A DNA stretch of 44,990 nucleotides, from assembly GCA_049999805.1 (NCBI GenBank), contig JBNGIO010006220.1, positions 172,975 through 217,964 on the forward strand, read 5' to 3'. Both the position numbers and the translations under genes were made by a program. Of the stretch, positions 32,383 to 43,229 are shown piece by piece; the first letter of the stretch is position 1; each line of letters opens with the position of its first letter. The notes beneath the pieces are model-generated. The model saw nothing but the letters and a program-made list of their open reading frames with translations. It made no database searches and had not been told where the DNA came from. The DNA comes from Folioceros fuciformis. Lineage: Eukaryota; Anthocerotophyta; Anthocerotopsida; Anthocerotales.

Positions 32383-33470
32383 ATGTGGTTCCTTAACTCA
32401 GGGGCAACCAGTCACCTCTGTTTTGATAGGAATGCTTTCACTGTTTTTGACCCTACTCTAGATCATCACCAATTTGTTCTTTTAGGTGATGACAGTGGTT
32501 TATCCATTAAGGGAACAGGATTAGCCAAGATACAGCTTCTTGACACTTCCTCACTTACAATCACAGGTGTGTTGTTTGTCTCATCCATGACCAAGAATCT
32601 CATGTTAGTTATGAAGCTCACAGAGGAACATTCTTGTAGAGTTTGTTTTGACCATATAGGTTGTTCTGTCATTAGCAATAGTATTGCACCTGACTTATTC
32701 ACAGGGACACCTTTTCATGATTTGTACCTTCTAAATGTCAGAACTTTGTATAGTCCACTGACAACTGCTGATGTTACTCAAGCTTCTGGTCTCTCTCCAA
32801 CTCAGCTTTGGCATTGTCGATTACGACATGTAAATTTTAATAGGCTTTTCACTTTAGTCAATAATTCAATTTTTAGAGACCCCTTGTCTTTCTCTTTTGA
32901 TAATCGAGCTTTTTGTGACTCCTGTCAATTGAGCAAGGCAATTTCACAACCTTTTAGAGACCAAAACTTGTCAAGAGCTACCAGCCTCCTCCACACTGTC
33001 CATATATGTGGTCCCATGTCAACCATGTCCTTTGGTGGAGCATCATATTTCATCACTTCTATTGATGAGTAGAGCCGCTATTGTACAGTTTTTGTTCTTG
33101 CACACAAGAGTGCAACCTTGTCATGTTTCTAGACGTATTTAGCTTCTGCTCAGTGTCAGTCAAGTCATCAGCTGAAAATTCTTAGGATTGATAATGGAGG
33201 TGAGTATACAAGTAATGCCTTCACCGAATTTTGTGCTAGAGAGGGAGTTCTTCATCAATTTACAGTTCCTTATACTCCAGCTCAAAATGCTTTCGCAGAA
33301 CGCAAGAACAGGACACTTCAAGAGGCTACACTTTCAGCTTAGCATTTGCAGACCTCACTAGGGGATACTTGGCTGAAGCCCGTATGGCAGCTAATTATGT
33401 GCAGAACAAGTTGCCTACGAAGGAGCTTGGTTTGGTTACTCCTTATGGGCGTTGGACTGGGAAGAAGCCC
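32383..33470 (+). pseudogene. Protease and integrase of element A, broken
   Basis: The protease site reads LNSGATSH, with Asn where the catalytic Asp should be. The integrase zinc part (WHCRLRHVNF...FCDSCQLSK) is present. The core has stops after SIDE (33070) and further on. DNGGEY and the AERKNRT block are still readable. Downstream, TPYGRW and the GYSDEVKG strings mark the integrase end. Not functional. Confidence 0.85.
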
Positions 33471-33592
33471 CGCATTTTTATTGGTTATTCAGACGAGGTA
33501 AAGGGAGATAAGCTTTTTGATCCAAGTCCTCGGCAATTTCTTGGAGTGTTGTTTTTCATGAAAATGCTCTTCTTCGACGTTATGATGATGCT

Positions 33593-35600
33593 TTGGATCC
33601 TAGTTCTTTTGACTCTACTGTTTCTATTCATGGAGTGGATGACCTAGCTGATTACAATACTAATGCTGATATTGATGTGTCTATTTTTTATACTAATGAT
33701 GTTTCCAGTTCACCTTCCTCGGCTTCAAGGGGGGCTACAACATCCGGATCACATGCACCAGCTTCCCTAGCACCTGAATCTTCTCCACCAGATGAGTCTT
33801 CTACAGTTTCCTCCTTTGATGAACCCTTGGAAGTTGATCCTATTGTTGTTCTTGATTCTGACCCTTCGTCTGAACCTGAGCCCTCACCTGATCCAGTTGA
33901 GCCTACACCTGAGCCAATTTTGCGTAGATCTACACACTATAGACCACCTCGTAGTGAATGTTCTGAGCCACCTTTTGTAGCTAGTCTAGTTTTAGATAAG
34001 AATTTTGATACTTTTGAACCAGCCACTTATCAGGAAGCCATTTCTGGTCCTGAGGCTGAACACTGGCGAAAGGCTATCACGTCTGAGTATGATTCCCCTA
34101 TAACCAAAAAAACCTTGAAATTAGTTGATTTACCCAAGGGCCGCAAGCTTGTTGCTTACAAGTGGGTCTTCAAGAAGAAGTTGAACACTAACGGTAGTGT
34201 AGGATGTTATAAGGCCAAGTTAGTTGCTAAAGGCTAGAGTCAGGTAACAGACCTAGATTATAACCAAACTTTTTCCCCAGTTGTTAAATCCACCTCCATT
34301 AGAATATTGCTTTCCTTGGCTGCCATTATGGTCTTTATGTACATCAGCTGGATGTGAAGACTGCTTTCTTAAATGGGTCCTTAGAGGAGGAAATATACAT
34401 GTCCCAGCCGGAAGGTTTTGTAGAAGATGTTAACAAAGTTTGTCAGTTGCTAAAGACTTTATATGGCTTAAAAAAATCAAGCAGAGCTTGGAATGAAGCT
34501 TTCCATGCCTTACTTATTGAGCTTGGATTTACATGTCTTGATGCCGACAACATTGTTTATGTCTTATGGGACGGCACAAATTTTCTTATTTTGACAGTTT
34601 ATGTTGATGACAACATTTCATTTTGTACCTCTACTGCACTAATGGCCTGAATCAAGAGTGTTTTGCTTTCTTGCTTTGACATGTTCGACTTGGGCCAACT
34701 TAGCTTTTCACTTGGCATACAATTTCACTTCTCTGAGGATAGGCATATTGTCGAGATACATTAGGAGCATTTCTTGAATCAGCTTTTGCAATGTTTCAAT
34801 ATGGCAGATGCACATCTTGTTGCTACTCCTATGTCAACAGGAGATAAATCCAAGGAGCAACGCCCCTCAACACAAGCTGAAAAAGATATTATGGCAACTC
34901 GCCCTTATAGGCAAGCTGTAGGTAGCCTCATTTATCTTGCAGCATGGACGCGTTTAGATATAGCCAGGGCTGTTAGTAGTGTTTCTCAATTTTAGAAAAT
35001 CCAGGGGAAGGTCATTGGACAACCGTGAAGAGGATTTTTAGGTATCTCAAGGGCACCCCTAGATTTGGACTTACATACTTCAAGGAGCCTGCTGGTTTAA
35101 TGCTTACTTCATATTGTGATACTGATTGGGCCGGAGACTCGGATAGTAGGAAGAGTGTTGCAGCCTATTGCAATTTACTTGTTGGATCTGTGGTTTCTTG
35201 GTCAAGCAAGAAGTTGACTACCATTTGCTTATCATCTATGGTGGCCGAATATGGAGCTATGTCACAAGCAGCAAGAGAAGTAATTTGGATACGTTCTTTC
35301 TTGAGAGGTATACAGCAACTGCCATCAAGTGCTACAGTTTTATGGTGTGACAACCAATCTGCTATTGCACTCTCAAAGAACCTAGTTTTTCATGCGAGGT
35401 CGAAGCATATTGAGATTACTCGTCATTTTATAAGACAAGTTGCTAGTACTAGCGAGGTGGAAGTTCGTTGTATTCCAACAAGTGACAATATTGCTGATTT
35501 GCTTACCAAGGCTCTAGCTCGAAATTTACATACCAAGCATACTTCAGAAGCTGGTCTCAAACTCATTGCAACTGTGGCCAAGATTGGCACTGCACAATAA
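33593..35600 (+). pseudogene. Reverse transcriptase and RNase H of element A, broken
   Basis: The open stretch 33593-34237 holds an acidic linker and the RT start (AYKWVFKKKLN). A stop follows, then 34354-34650 with DVKTAFLNGSLEEEIYM, YGLKKSSRAW and the active-site box YVDDN. RNase H (35025-35600) is open for 191 codons, with DTDWAGD, SSMVAEYGAM, LWCDNQSAIALSKN and KHIEITRHFIR. Stops at several places make it inactive as a unit. Confidence 0.9.
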
Positions 35601-35790
35601 TTTGGTATCTTGGTCAACGCAATGGATGAAGCTGTAACGTTTGTGCTAGTTGTGCGCTACTCAACAACAACACTAAGGCCAAAACCCTCTTTAAGAGCTT
35701 AAGAGGGAGCTAGTTGTATGTTTTGGGTTTTGGTGTTATGGTTTACATTAGCCTATTTTTCATATTTTCCTTACTATGATTATTTCAACT

Positions 35791-35799
35791 AAGAGGGAG
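35791..35799 (+). other. Polypurine tract of element A
   Basis: AAGAGGGAG lies directly before the right LTR, the normal place for plus-strand priming. This supports the LTR boundary at 35800. Confidence 0.75.
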
Positions 35800-35982
35800 T
35801 AAAGGAAATTATGTTAGTTTAGGTTAGTTTCATAATCACCTTATTAGTTAATTAAATACCCTAAAATATATATATACACTTTTCCTTTACTTTTGAACAT
35901 AATGATAACCGCTTTTGCTTTGTGCACCTCTCGTGCTCTCGTGCCCGTGCACTGCTATACTCACTCAATCCATAACTCAAAA
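35800..35982 (+). repeat. 3' LTR of element A
   Basis: 183 bp from taaaggaaat to ataactcaaaa, followed by the TTGAC duplication. It matches the left LTR with about ten substitutions and no length change. Confidence 0.9.
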
Positions 35983-36480
35983 TTGACGGTGTCGGCACGT
36001 CCGCAGTCCCCATCCCCTTGCCCCACTCTCCCTATCGGCGGGTGCATCCACCACGACTGCCATAGCTGTAGGCATTGCTACACTGCCATCATTGCCTGCA
36101 AACACCTCCACCTCAAGCTTTGCATGGATGGGACCTGCCACCCCGCCTTCTCCATTCTTCTCGTCTATGATGACATCCTCCTCATTGTTATCTAGGTTGA
36201 TTGGGTTCTGCAGGGTGCCTTGCACACCGTGGACGACACCAACAAGCTGGTCCACTGCTGCTCGCAGGTTCGTGTCCCATGTAAGGCCTCCAACATCTCT
36301 ATCCTGCATCTCCACTTGCCCCCTAGGGATCAAGCCATCCTCGACGCCCCTGCTACCTGTAGCCTCATTGCCACCCCCGCTACTGACAGTCTCACTCCTG
36401 ATCCTTGAAGATGCAGCCTTCGTTGACCCTCTTATAGATGCAAGCACCGTCGCCATTCCTGTACACATTGTGACCACCAT
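35983..36480 (-). pseudogene. ORF of element B, cut by insertion of element A
   Basis: The minus-strand frame begins MVVTMCTGMATVLASIR at 36480 and is open to the insertion point at 35983. It has an acidic stretch (LDNNEEDVIIDEKNGEG) in the middle. On the far side of element A the minus strand reads on for a short way before stops. No conserved domain is recognised. It may be a gag-like protein of a non-autonomous element. Confidence 0.35.
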
Positions 36481-36941
36481 CGCTATATGCCCGTGCTAGC
36501 ATTTCAAACTACCTAAATGAGTATTTTCACATGCAAACCTTTCGATCTAGATTTGCTTGCTTTTAACTTATGCAAATTCTAAACTATTTGCTTCTAATGA
36601 AGAGCACTTAGATTGACGAGACACAAATCTAGAGCCCTTGCAACCCATCATGTTCTCGAGAACCTACTTCTTTATACAGAAAATGATCACAAACACTTAA
36701 GACTCACATCTTGGATTATTGGAATCCTCAATGATCTTTTCAAGTGATTTTTCTCATCCTTTTTTTTCTTTATAAGACGTATATCTAGGACCACTGGAGT
36801 CCCTCCTACTCTTAAGAAAAACACAAATCTAATTTAATATGCTATTTCCTTTTCTCTCTACTACTAGAAATAAGGAAGAAATAGCTAGCAAGTCCATGGA
36901 GGATCATTGCTCTCATACCAAGTTAGAGATGCCATGCGGAA

Positions 36942-36976
36942 GCCATTGCCTAGAACGTAGCCATTGCCTAGAACGT
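36942..36976 (+). repeat. 18-bp tandem duplication
   Basis: GCCATTGCCTAGAACGT occurs at 36942-36958 and again at 36960-36976, within the putative LTR of element B. Confidence 0.85.
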
Positions 36977-37140
36977 GCTTTCTAGCAACTATATTAAGAG
37001 TTATATTAAAGGGTTCATAGGTAGGCCTTTTATAGTGGTTTTACAAAGGGGTGTGTCCTTTCAACTAGCCTGTTACTTAACTAACTACCATTTATAACTA
37101 GGTCTAGTTAGACTAACCAAAGTGACATAGAATCACGTGG

Positions 37141-38391
37141 TCTACCTTATTTCCAACTCGTGTTTCCATTTCTTCCCTCCCCTGGTGCATGCTACCATTG
37201 CCCCTCCAACGACTATGGCGGCCACCGACCCTCCTCCGGCAACAGCGGCCACTATCCCTCCTGGAAGTTCGCTCTCCACTGCCCCTCCCCCGGCAGCAAC
37301 GGTCGTTGTCCCTCTTGTTGGTTCGGCCTCCACCAGCCATCCTCCAACACCATCAGCTGCTGCCCCTCTTATTGGTTCCACCTCCACCGGCCATCCTCCA
37401 GCAGCAGCAGCAGCAGCCGCTGCCCCTCCTCTTCTTCCAACCTCTAGCACCCATCCTCTAGCTGCAGCGGCCACTGCCTCCACAGCGGTCTCCCCACTAT
37501 CCGCAGCAACACCTATCCCTCCTGCTATGTTAGCCTCCATTGGCCATCCTTTGGCTACAGCGGCCACTGCCTCCACATAGGCCTCCCCACTATCCGCGGC
37601 AACATCTATCCCTTTTGCTGTGCTAGCCTCCACCAGCCATCCTGTCACCGCCCCGGCCTCTCCAACGATGGACAAGGCAGCCTCTGTAGCTGCTGCTGTA
37701 GCAATGGGCGATCCCGCGGCAATGGCAGCCTCCCCAGTTGCTGGGGCAACCTGCACCTCTCCTGCGGCTGCGGCGTCTACCCTTCCGCTCGCTTTTGCAA
37801 CGTGTTGTGCCTCTCCCACCCCTGCGTCCACACCCAACCCTTGTCTGGATGATGGCGGCCCCCCTACATGATGGCTGATCCCCTTTTCCCTGCTATGCGC
37901 ATGCCTTCCACGTCCACTCCAATGGCTGCGGCCTCCTGCAACCCTTCTGTTATCATGCCCACTACCACCCCGTTGGCGGGCCTGTCATCCATGCCATGTC
38001 CTCTGCCCGAGCACCCTCGCCCATCCTCCTCAGCCCCCTGCACGCTCATTGCTACTCCCTCCCCCGATGCCCACCTCCACTTCCTTACTTGATGCTGCCC
38101 CCACTCGACCCCATTTGACGCTGACCTCATCCTCACCCCTCCGACCTATGTTTCTAGTGCCTTGTACACTCCTTCCTTTGCCTACAGTAGTAGGGCTACG
38201 TCCACCCTCACCCTCCTCCCAGTTCAAGCTCACCAATACCACAACACCAGGATCTTCCTCATCCCACTGCGATGGGCTCCATCCTTCATCTTCATCTTCC
38301 ACGTATTGAAGTCGTGGTCGCAATGGTGGTGTGGGTGTGTAGGCAGTATGCGGACTTGACAGCAACTGTGTAGTCATGTCACAACCTCCTT
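37141..38391. other. Low-complexity Pro/Ala/Ser-coding region, no recognised gene
   Basis: Triplet-rich DNA with imperfect repeats such as cctccaccagccatcct and gcagcggccactgcctccac. It is open for long stretches on both strands (Pro/Ala/Thr on plus, Ala/Gly/Val on minus) because of its composition. I find no motif on either strand and treat the long frames as compositional, though a degraded proline-rich gene or mobile-element ORF is possible. Confidence 0.4.
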
Positions 38392-38394
38392 GTG

Positions 38395-38937
38395 ATGGAT
38401 GGGTGGGCTTGTGTGGCAGAGGATAGAGCATTTCTGGCGGTCGTTGAAGGAGAAGTGGGGGTTCTTATACAAGGGGTACATGTTGGATTTGCTGTCGACC
38501 ATGGAGCTGGACACGATGAACCCATGGCATGTGCACTCGCTGCATGCAGCTTCATGGCAACCATGAAGAAGGAGCTTGCAACGTTCATCCGCGTGTGGAA
38601 TCTGCACAAGGTAAGGAAGATGGTTTCTGCAGACAAGGACATACCAAGTCACGTGCTTGCGGAGGCATTCCAAGAGGCAGAGGATGGCGACGGTGATGAG
38701 TACATGATACACGGCCCGCAGTTTGCTCGCAACAATGCCCCGGAGGAGCCACAGTTGCGCAACATTACATTCTTGACGAGGGTGAGGTGTCCGCATTGTG
38801 TGATGGTGAGGGAAAAGCAGCTGATGACCTTGATGGGTAACCTGGTGGGTGTGTGGCTGCCGGAGCTGGAAGACGCACGAGACAAGGCCTATCGTGCAGG
38901 CCTAGAGTGTGTGGACTATTTGCCGAATGCATACTAG
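38395..38937 (+). CDS. Unrecognised 180-residue ORF
   Basis: The ORF starts MDGWACVAEDRAFL and ends ECVDYLPNAY before TAG. Composition looks protein-like and balanced, with none of the low complexity seen on its left. It has a hydrophobic middle (MACALAACSFMATM), a charged segment (AEAFQEAEDGDGDEY) and a CPHC pair (TRVRCPHCVMVREKQL). No family is recognised. It lies between element B and element C, so it may be a mobile-element protein, a gene fragment, or chance. No splice partner was found. Confidence 0.35.
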   Translation: MDGWACVAEDRAFLAVVEGEVGVLIQGVHVGFAVDHGAGHDEPMACALAACSFMATMKKELATFIRVWNLHKVRKMVSADKDIPSHVLAEAFQEAEDGDGDEYMIHGPQFARNNAPEEPQLRNITFLTRVRCPHCVMVREKQLMTLMGNLVGVWLPELEDARDKAYRAGLECVDYLPNAY

Positions 38938-39070
38938 CTGCATCGGACAGTGACTGCAGTGTGCCTATACTGTAGGCGCAGGGGCATGCTCCTCCAGGAC
39001 ATGTTGTGGACATGGGTGGAGGATGACTGCACAATTTTAACATGGTGAGCGATAAATCTACTGCGGGAAT

Positions 39071-39125
39071 TGTTTGTGGAGGAGGGGGAAGCAAGCACAA
39101 TCTGTTTGTGGAGGAGGGGGGAGCA
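39071..39125 (+). repeat. 32-bp tandem repeat, G-rich
   Basis: tgtttgtggaggaggggg occurs at 39071 and 39103, followed by agca in both copies with one base changed. A third partial copy (tttgtggagga) lies near 39147. It sits near the left end of element C. Confidence 0.8.
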
Positions 39126-39407
39126 CATGCATAAACTGCGCTAACTATTTGTGGAGGATATAGAAAATATGAGCTATTTAAGTAGTCATTACATAGGCAA
39201 TAAGAAATTTGATTAACGAACCGTCACATAAAACGACGTGACCCAAATGTAAGGGGCGCGACTAAACGTCGTGCGCTAAAAACCAACCTTTGTCCCCATG
39301 ACGGGACGCGGCCAACCGCCACCTCCTTCTTTAAAAGGAGCGTGCGCTCAATAACATCATTTTTGCGTTCAATCTCTTCTAAGCATTTGATCCTAGCCTA
39401 ATCTATA
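39126..39407 (+). repeat. Putative 5' LTR of element C (left edge unknown)
   Basis: The stretch before the primer-like site holds CTTTAAAAGGAGCG, a TATA-like box followed by GCGCTCAATAAC, as in copia LTRs. No matching right LTR is in the window, so the left boundary cannot be fixed by alignment. The given start is only a placeholder after the G-rich repeat. Confidence 0.4.
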
Positions 39408-39590
39408 TGGTATCCAAGCCATGCTCCGATCACTGCCTAGTCTGTGACAGCAAGAATTGCATTTCATTGCTGCCGCATGAGCATTTTCGCATTCTCAAAA
39501 ATTCCTTGAGAAAGGCACTGATCAGTTTTTGGGGAATGGCAGACACCTTCCTGGCAAAGGCTGTTTTTCATTACTATTCTTGATAGACGC

Positions 39591-40046
39591 CATGCCGAGA
39601 GGTAGAGGTAGGAGGCCAAATCTATTTGCTGATCCATTCGCTGGTTACCCATATCCAGGTCATTCAATCCAAAAATAGCACAAGAATCTCAATCATATCT
39701 TCTCACACACTGTAAAACCTGTCTTCACAAATCAGCACAACACTGGGCATAGTCAGTTACAACGGCCCAAGCCAAATTTCCTAGCGCATCTAAGAAGGCA
39801 AGTTAGAGAAGAGGTAAATAAGGCACAACAAATTTCTGTCCTTAGATCACAGGTTTTAACCAAGAATAAATCGATTCTTTGCAGTGAATGTACTGACCAT
39901 CTTAGTTCTTTTCCCTCTCCCACTGGTCAGTTGCTTGTAGAAACCTTCGGCCTCATAAAAACAGTAGGTTGTCAAACACATATAAAAATTACAGACCTTT
40001 CTAACAAAGTCATAGCCTTAGACATCAAATTAGATTTACTTGTCTA
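39591..40046 (+). pseudogene. Extra ORF before gag in element C, one internal stop
   Basis: Starting at MPRGRGRRPNLFADPFAGYP, this frame runs about 151 codons to a stop at 40046 with a single TAG at 39676-39678. The start is RG-rich like that of the following gag (MSGRGRGSRNQP at 40128). The rest contains HLRRQVREEVNKAQQISVL and TDLSNKVIALDIKLDLL, which look helical or coiled. No family is recognised. It may be a first gag-like protein, or a captured segment. Confidence 0.45.
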
Positions 40047-40127
40047 GACGCTGGAGTCTTTTCTTGAATGTACCTCTAGCCAAGGGCAGAGGTGATGGCT
40101 GCAAGGTGACCACACGAGGGTGTGCTA

Positions 40128-41330
40128 ATGTCCGGCAGAGGTCGTGGGTCTCGTAACCAACCAGGCCGTGGCAGAGGAAGTGGTCGAGCAGGAGGCACAG
40201 GGTGAGGGAGAGGCTCTCCAGAGGAGGGACCAAACCCTGATGTACCTGTACCTGTTGACCCTCTCTTCCTGTTTCAGGAACCTGTTGTTGAGGAAACAGG
40301 TCAGACAAGTGGACCTGGTATTCCCCAAGCCTTGATAAATGCTCACCTACACTTAGCACAACTACATCAAGCCGCCAGACATCAACAAGCAGCCACTAGG
40401 GCTGCACAACTTGCCCAAGCTACCCGAGCTGTGTTAGCGGCACAAGTTGTGCACAACATGGCACAAGGCCAAGCAGTTGGTACAATAAATCACAATACCA
40501 CAGTACACAATCTAAAAATTGAGTTTAAGGAAAAGGATGGGTTCTCAGGTACCTAGTTCGACATCTGGGCTCTCCGAGTCAAAACCATCCTTAGAGAGCA
40601 TGACCTGTGGGAGGTTGTAACTGGTGCACAGCCAAAACCTGCAACTGCTGCAACTCAAGCAGAAAAAGACGCTTGGAACAAAAAGGATTTGCGAGCCCTT
40701 GGTGTGATCCAAGCTGCACTAGATGGGTCAATGATGGATTACACCTGAGATGCAGCTACAACCAAGGACGTCTAGGATGCATTAACCCAAGCTTACCAGG
40801 TAGTAAATGGTACTTTAATGGTGACTGCTACTCGATCCTTCTACACCTGCAAAATGAAGGAATCAGACACCATTGAGGCTCATGTCAGCAAATTCCGGAC
40901 ACTCAGATCCGAATTGACATCCAGCGGAACAACAACATCAAAAATGCAAGCTGCAATCGCCTTACTTCTTTCCCTGCCTGAAAGTTACAAGACTTTTGTG
41001 AGCAGCTACAGTTCAACGCTTCGAACAGTACAAAATTCAACTCCTGCAGGCCAGACCCCAGCTGTGACGCTATCTGACCTGGTTGGTGCCCTTCTCGAGG
41101 AAGAGGCAACAAGGAATGCAATTTGAGGTGGCACCTCCCATAGAGGAGAGGCCTCAAACAGGGTTCTCTACACGCAAAGAGGCCCTAGAAGGCCACCACC
41201 TCGGCAACCTTGGACTAACACCAACAGTTCTATAACTAAGAAGCGTCCAGGGGCTTCTCCTTCTAAAAAGAAGGGCCCTTCCAACTAGTGTTTAATACCA
41301 GGTCATTTTGAATCCGAATGTCGGAAAAAG
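40128..41330 (+). pseudogene. Gag of element C, broken
   Basis: It begins MSGRGRGSRNQPGRGRGSGR, with a stop at about 40203. The open part at 40332-40556 holds an Ala/Gln-rich helix and LKIEFKEKDGFSGT. FDIWALRVKTILREHDLW, typical of copia gag, follows after a stop. The frame 40818-41126 contains MKESDTIEAHVSKFRTLRSE and SLPESYKTFVSS. A zinc-knuckle remnant (CLIPGHFESEC) at about 41290-41325 has its first part interrupted by a stop. Confidence 0.8.
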
Positions 41331-41433
41331 AAGGCAAATGAGCCTCGTTGGGTTGCACCTGCAGCAGAAAACAACCTGGTGTAGAGAAAGAACACCATAC
41401 TTGCAGTATTTATGGTTGCTATAGCACAAGTCA

Positions 41434-42845
41434 ATGATGTGTGGTACCTGGATTCATGTGCGTCAGCACATATTTGCCACAATCCGCAATCTTTTCTGCA
41501 CTATACAAAAAATGCCACCTGGGCAGGAGGTTCTCTTAGGGGATGATAGAGGCCTTACAATAGCTGGAGTGGGCACAGTGCCCATGTTACTAGCAAACAA
41601 GAGCACCATTAACCTAATGGATGTCTTTCACGTACCTGCAATGGTCAAAAATTTAGTGTTAGTTAGTAAATTCCAGAAACAGCATGGCCTAGCCATAACA
41701 TTCATAGACCTGACTGTCTCATCACTGACCCTCAATACAAGTCTAAGACACTAGCTACAAGCAAGCCCATAAATGACCTGTATGCTTTAGATTTTACCTC
41801 CAAGTTCGGGCTGCCACCACCAACTATACAAGTAAGTCAAGCAGCCTTGAGGGATCAGTAGTCGATGCTATGGCACTATAGACTAGGGCATGCTAACTTT
41901 GACAAGATCAAAGCTATGGTGGCAGATAACACACTTTATCGTGAAAAATTCTTGCTCAAGTCTGTTGAAAAACAATTCTGTGAGGCATGTGCTTTTGCAA
42001 AGCATCAGCGGCTACCATTCTCCGACTCTAACCCAACCAAGGCTACCAAGCTGTTCAAGGTGGTGCACTCTGACTTATGTGGCCCCATGTTCACTACATC
42101 TCTTGGAGGAACCAAATATATATTATCCTTCGTGGACGATTGGAGTCGAAACACCATCACCTACTTCATCAAAAACAAGAGTCAAACACTAGGCTGCTTC
42201 CAGGAGTACGTGACTTTTGCACAAAGGTAGACATGAGAATTGGTGAAAACCTTATGGAGTGATGGTGGAGGCAAGTATTGCTCAGAAGAGTTCGACAGCT
42301 ATTGTCGTTCACTTAGCATTGCTTGCCAAATAACTGTCCCTTATACCTCAGCACAAAACCCGCTGGTGGAACTTAACAACAAGCATCTGCATCAAGCTGC
42401 GAAATCCTTGCTCAAGGTATCTGGCTTGTCCAGAGGATATTGGGCAGAAGCTGTTGCAACTGCAAATTATATAAAAATGCGCCTTCCAACAAAGGCCTTC
42501 GCTGGTGCTACTCCATATGAAAGGTGGACATCACATAAGCCACGTATTAATCACCTCAAAGTCTTCGGCACTCCAGCCTATGCTCACTTGGTAGAGGACC
42601 AACGAGTCAAGCTGGATTATAAAGCCCGAAAATATGTGTTCGTTGGCTATACTGAAGGTATCAAGGGGTACAAACTCTATGATCCTGATACTCGCACCAC
42701 TACGCATGCTAGAAGTGTGCTCTTTAATGAACTTGCATTGCTTGAACCACCACAACTGGCCCCACTGAGCACACAAGCGTCTGGCAGTCATTCAGATGAC
42801 ATAGATACATATGAACAGTCACCTGAACAGGAAGCAACTCCTTAG
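41434..42845 (+). pseudogene. Protease and integrase of element C, nearly intact but frameshifted
   Basis: The protease site reads WYLDSCASAHICH, with Cys in place of the usual Gly after Asp-Ser. It is in a different frame from the following VLLGDDRGLTIAGVGTV. The integrase zinc part (WHYRLGHANFDKIK, FCEACAFAKHQRLPF) and two catalytic Asp regions (VHSDLCGPM, TLWSDGGGKY) are present. A stop at 42230 splits the core. The Glu region VELNNKHL is diverged from the common VAERKNRT type. The C-terminal GYTEGIKGYKLYDP block is intact. Confidence 0.85.
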
Positions 42846-43229
42846 ATAGCTGTACCACCTGGACAGTCATCCAGTCCACATGCTGCAGCCTCCATTCCAG
42901 CCATAGGACAACCGGGCTCACAAGACACACATGTTGAGGAACTTAGCTACTTCCCTGATGATGATGTGCCAAGTCAAGTCCCTAATGTCCAAAATATGGA
43001 AAACAATGATGCTGGTGACCCTGAACACACAAGTAGTGACAGTGGTTTAGCACAAGTGGAAGACAATACGATGCCCTATACAGAGGTATATGTACCTGAA
43101 GAACCTGTAAGAAGAAGTGCAAGGAGGCATACAGCGTCACCTGATGAGTTGCAGACACCTCCCCTGACATATAGTTCATTTTTGGTAGAGGACCAAGGAG
43201 AAGCAGTGGACTTAGGAGAACCATAGTCT

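Larger units (their letters stand above)
29644..35982 (+). mobile_element. Ty1/copia LTR retrotransposon A, complete but decayed
   Basis: The element is 6339 bp with two 183-bp LTRs, a primer-binding site directly after the left LTR, a polypurine tract directly before the right LTR, and 5-bp target duplications TTGAC at 29639-29643 and 35983-35987. The gene order gag, protease, integrase, reverse transcriptase, RNase H marks it as copia. The coding region has many stops and frameshifts, so it cannot move on its own. I count 10 differences between the two LTRs (about 94-95 percent identity), which means the insertion is not recent. Confidence 0.93.
35983..37140 (-). mobile_element. Older minus-strand LTR element B, right part (LTR, primer site and start of interior)
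   Basis: On the minus strand TGGTATGAGAGC (36920-36909) resembles the initiator-tRNA primer site TGGTATCAGAGC. Above it, from 36921 to about 37140, lies LTR-like DNA with ACTATAAAAGG (a TATA box) and a duplicated 17-bp unit (36942-36958 and 36960-36976). Below it a 167-codon minus frame starts at 36480 and runs to the TTGAC site where element A is inserted. The interior would continue at 29643 and below. I recognise no gag motif in the frame, and no second LTR was found, so the family is unknown. Confidence 0.5.

Noticed and set aside
37142-37837. 231-codon minus-strand Ala/Gly/Val-rich frame
   Set aside because: Both strands are open because of triplet composition. It shows no motif and no start context better than chance.
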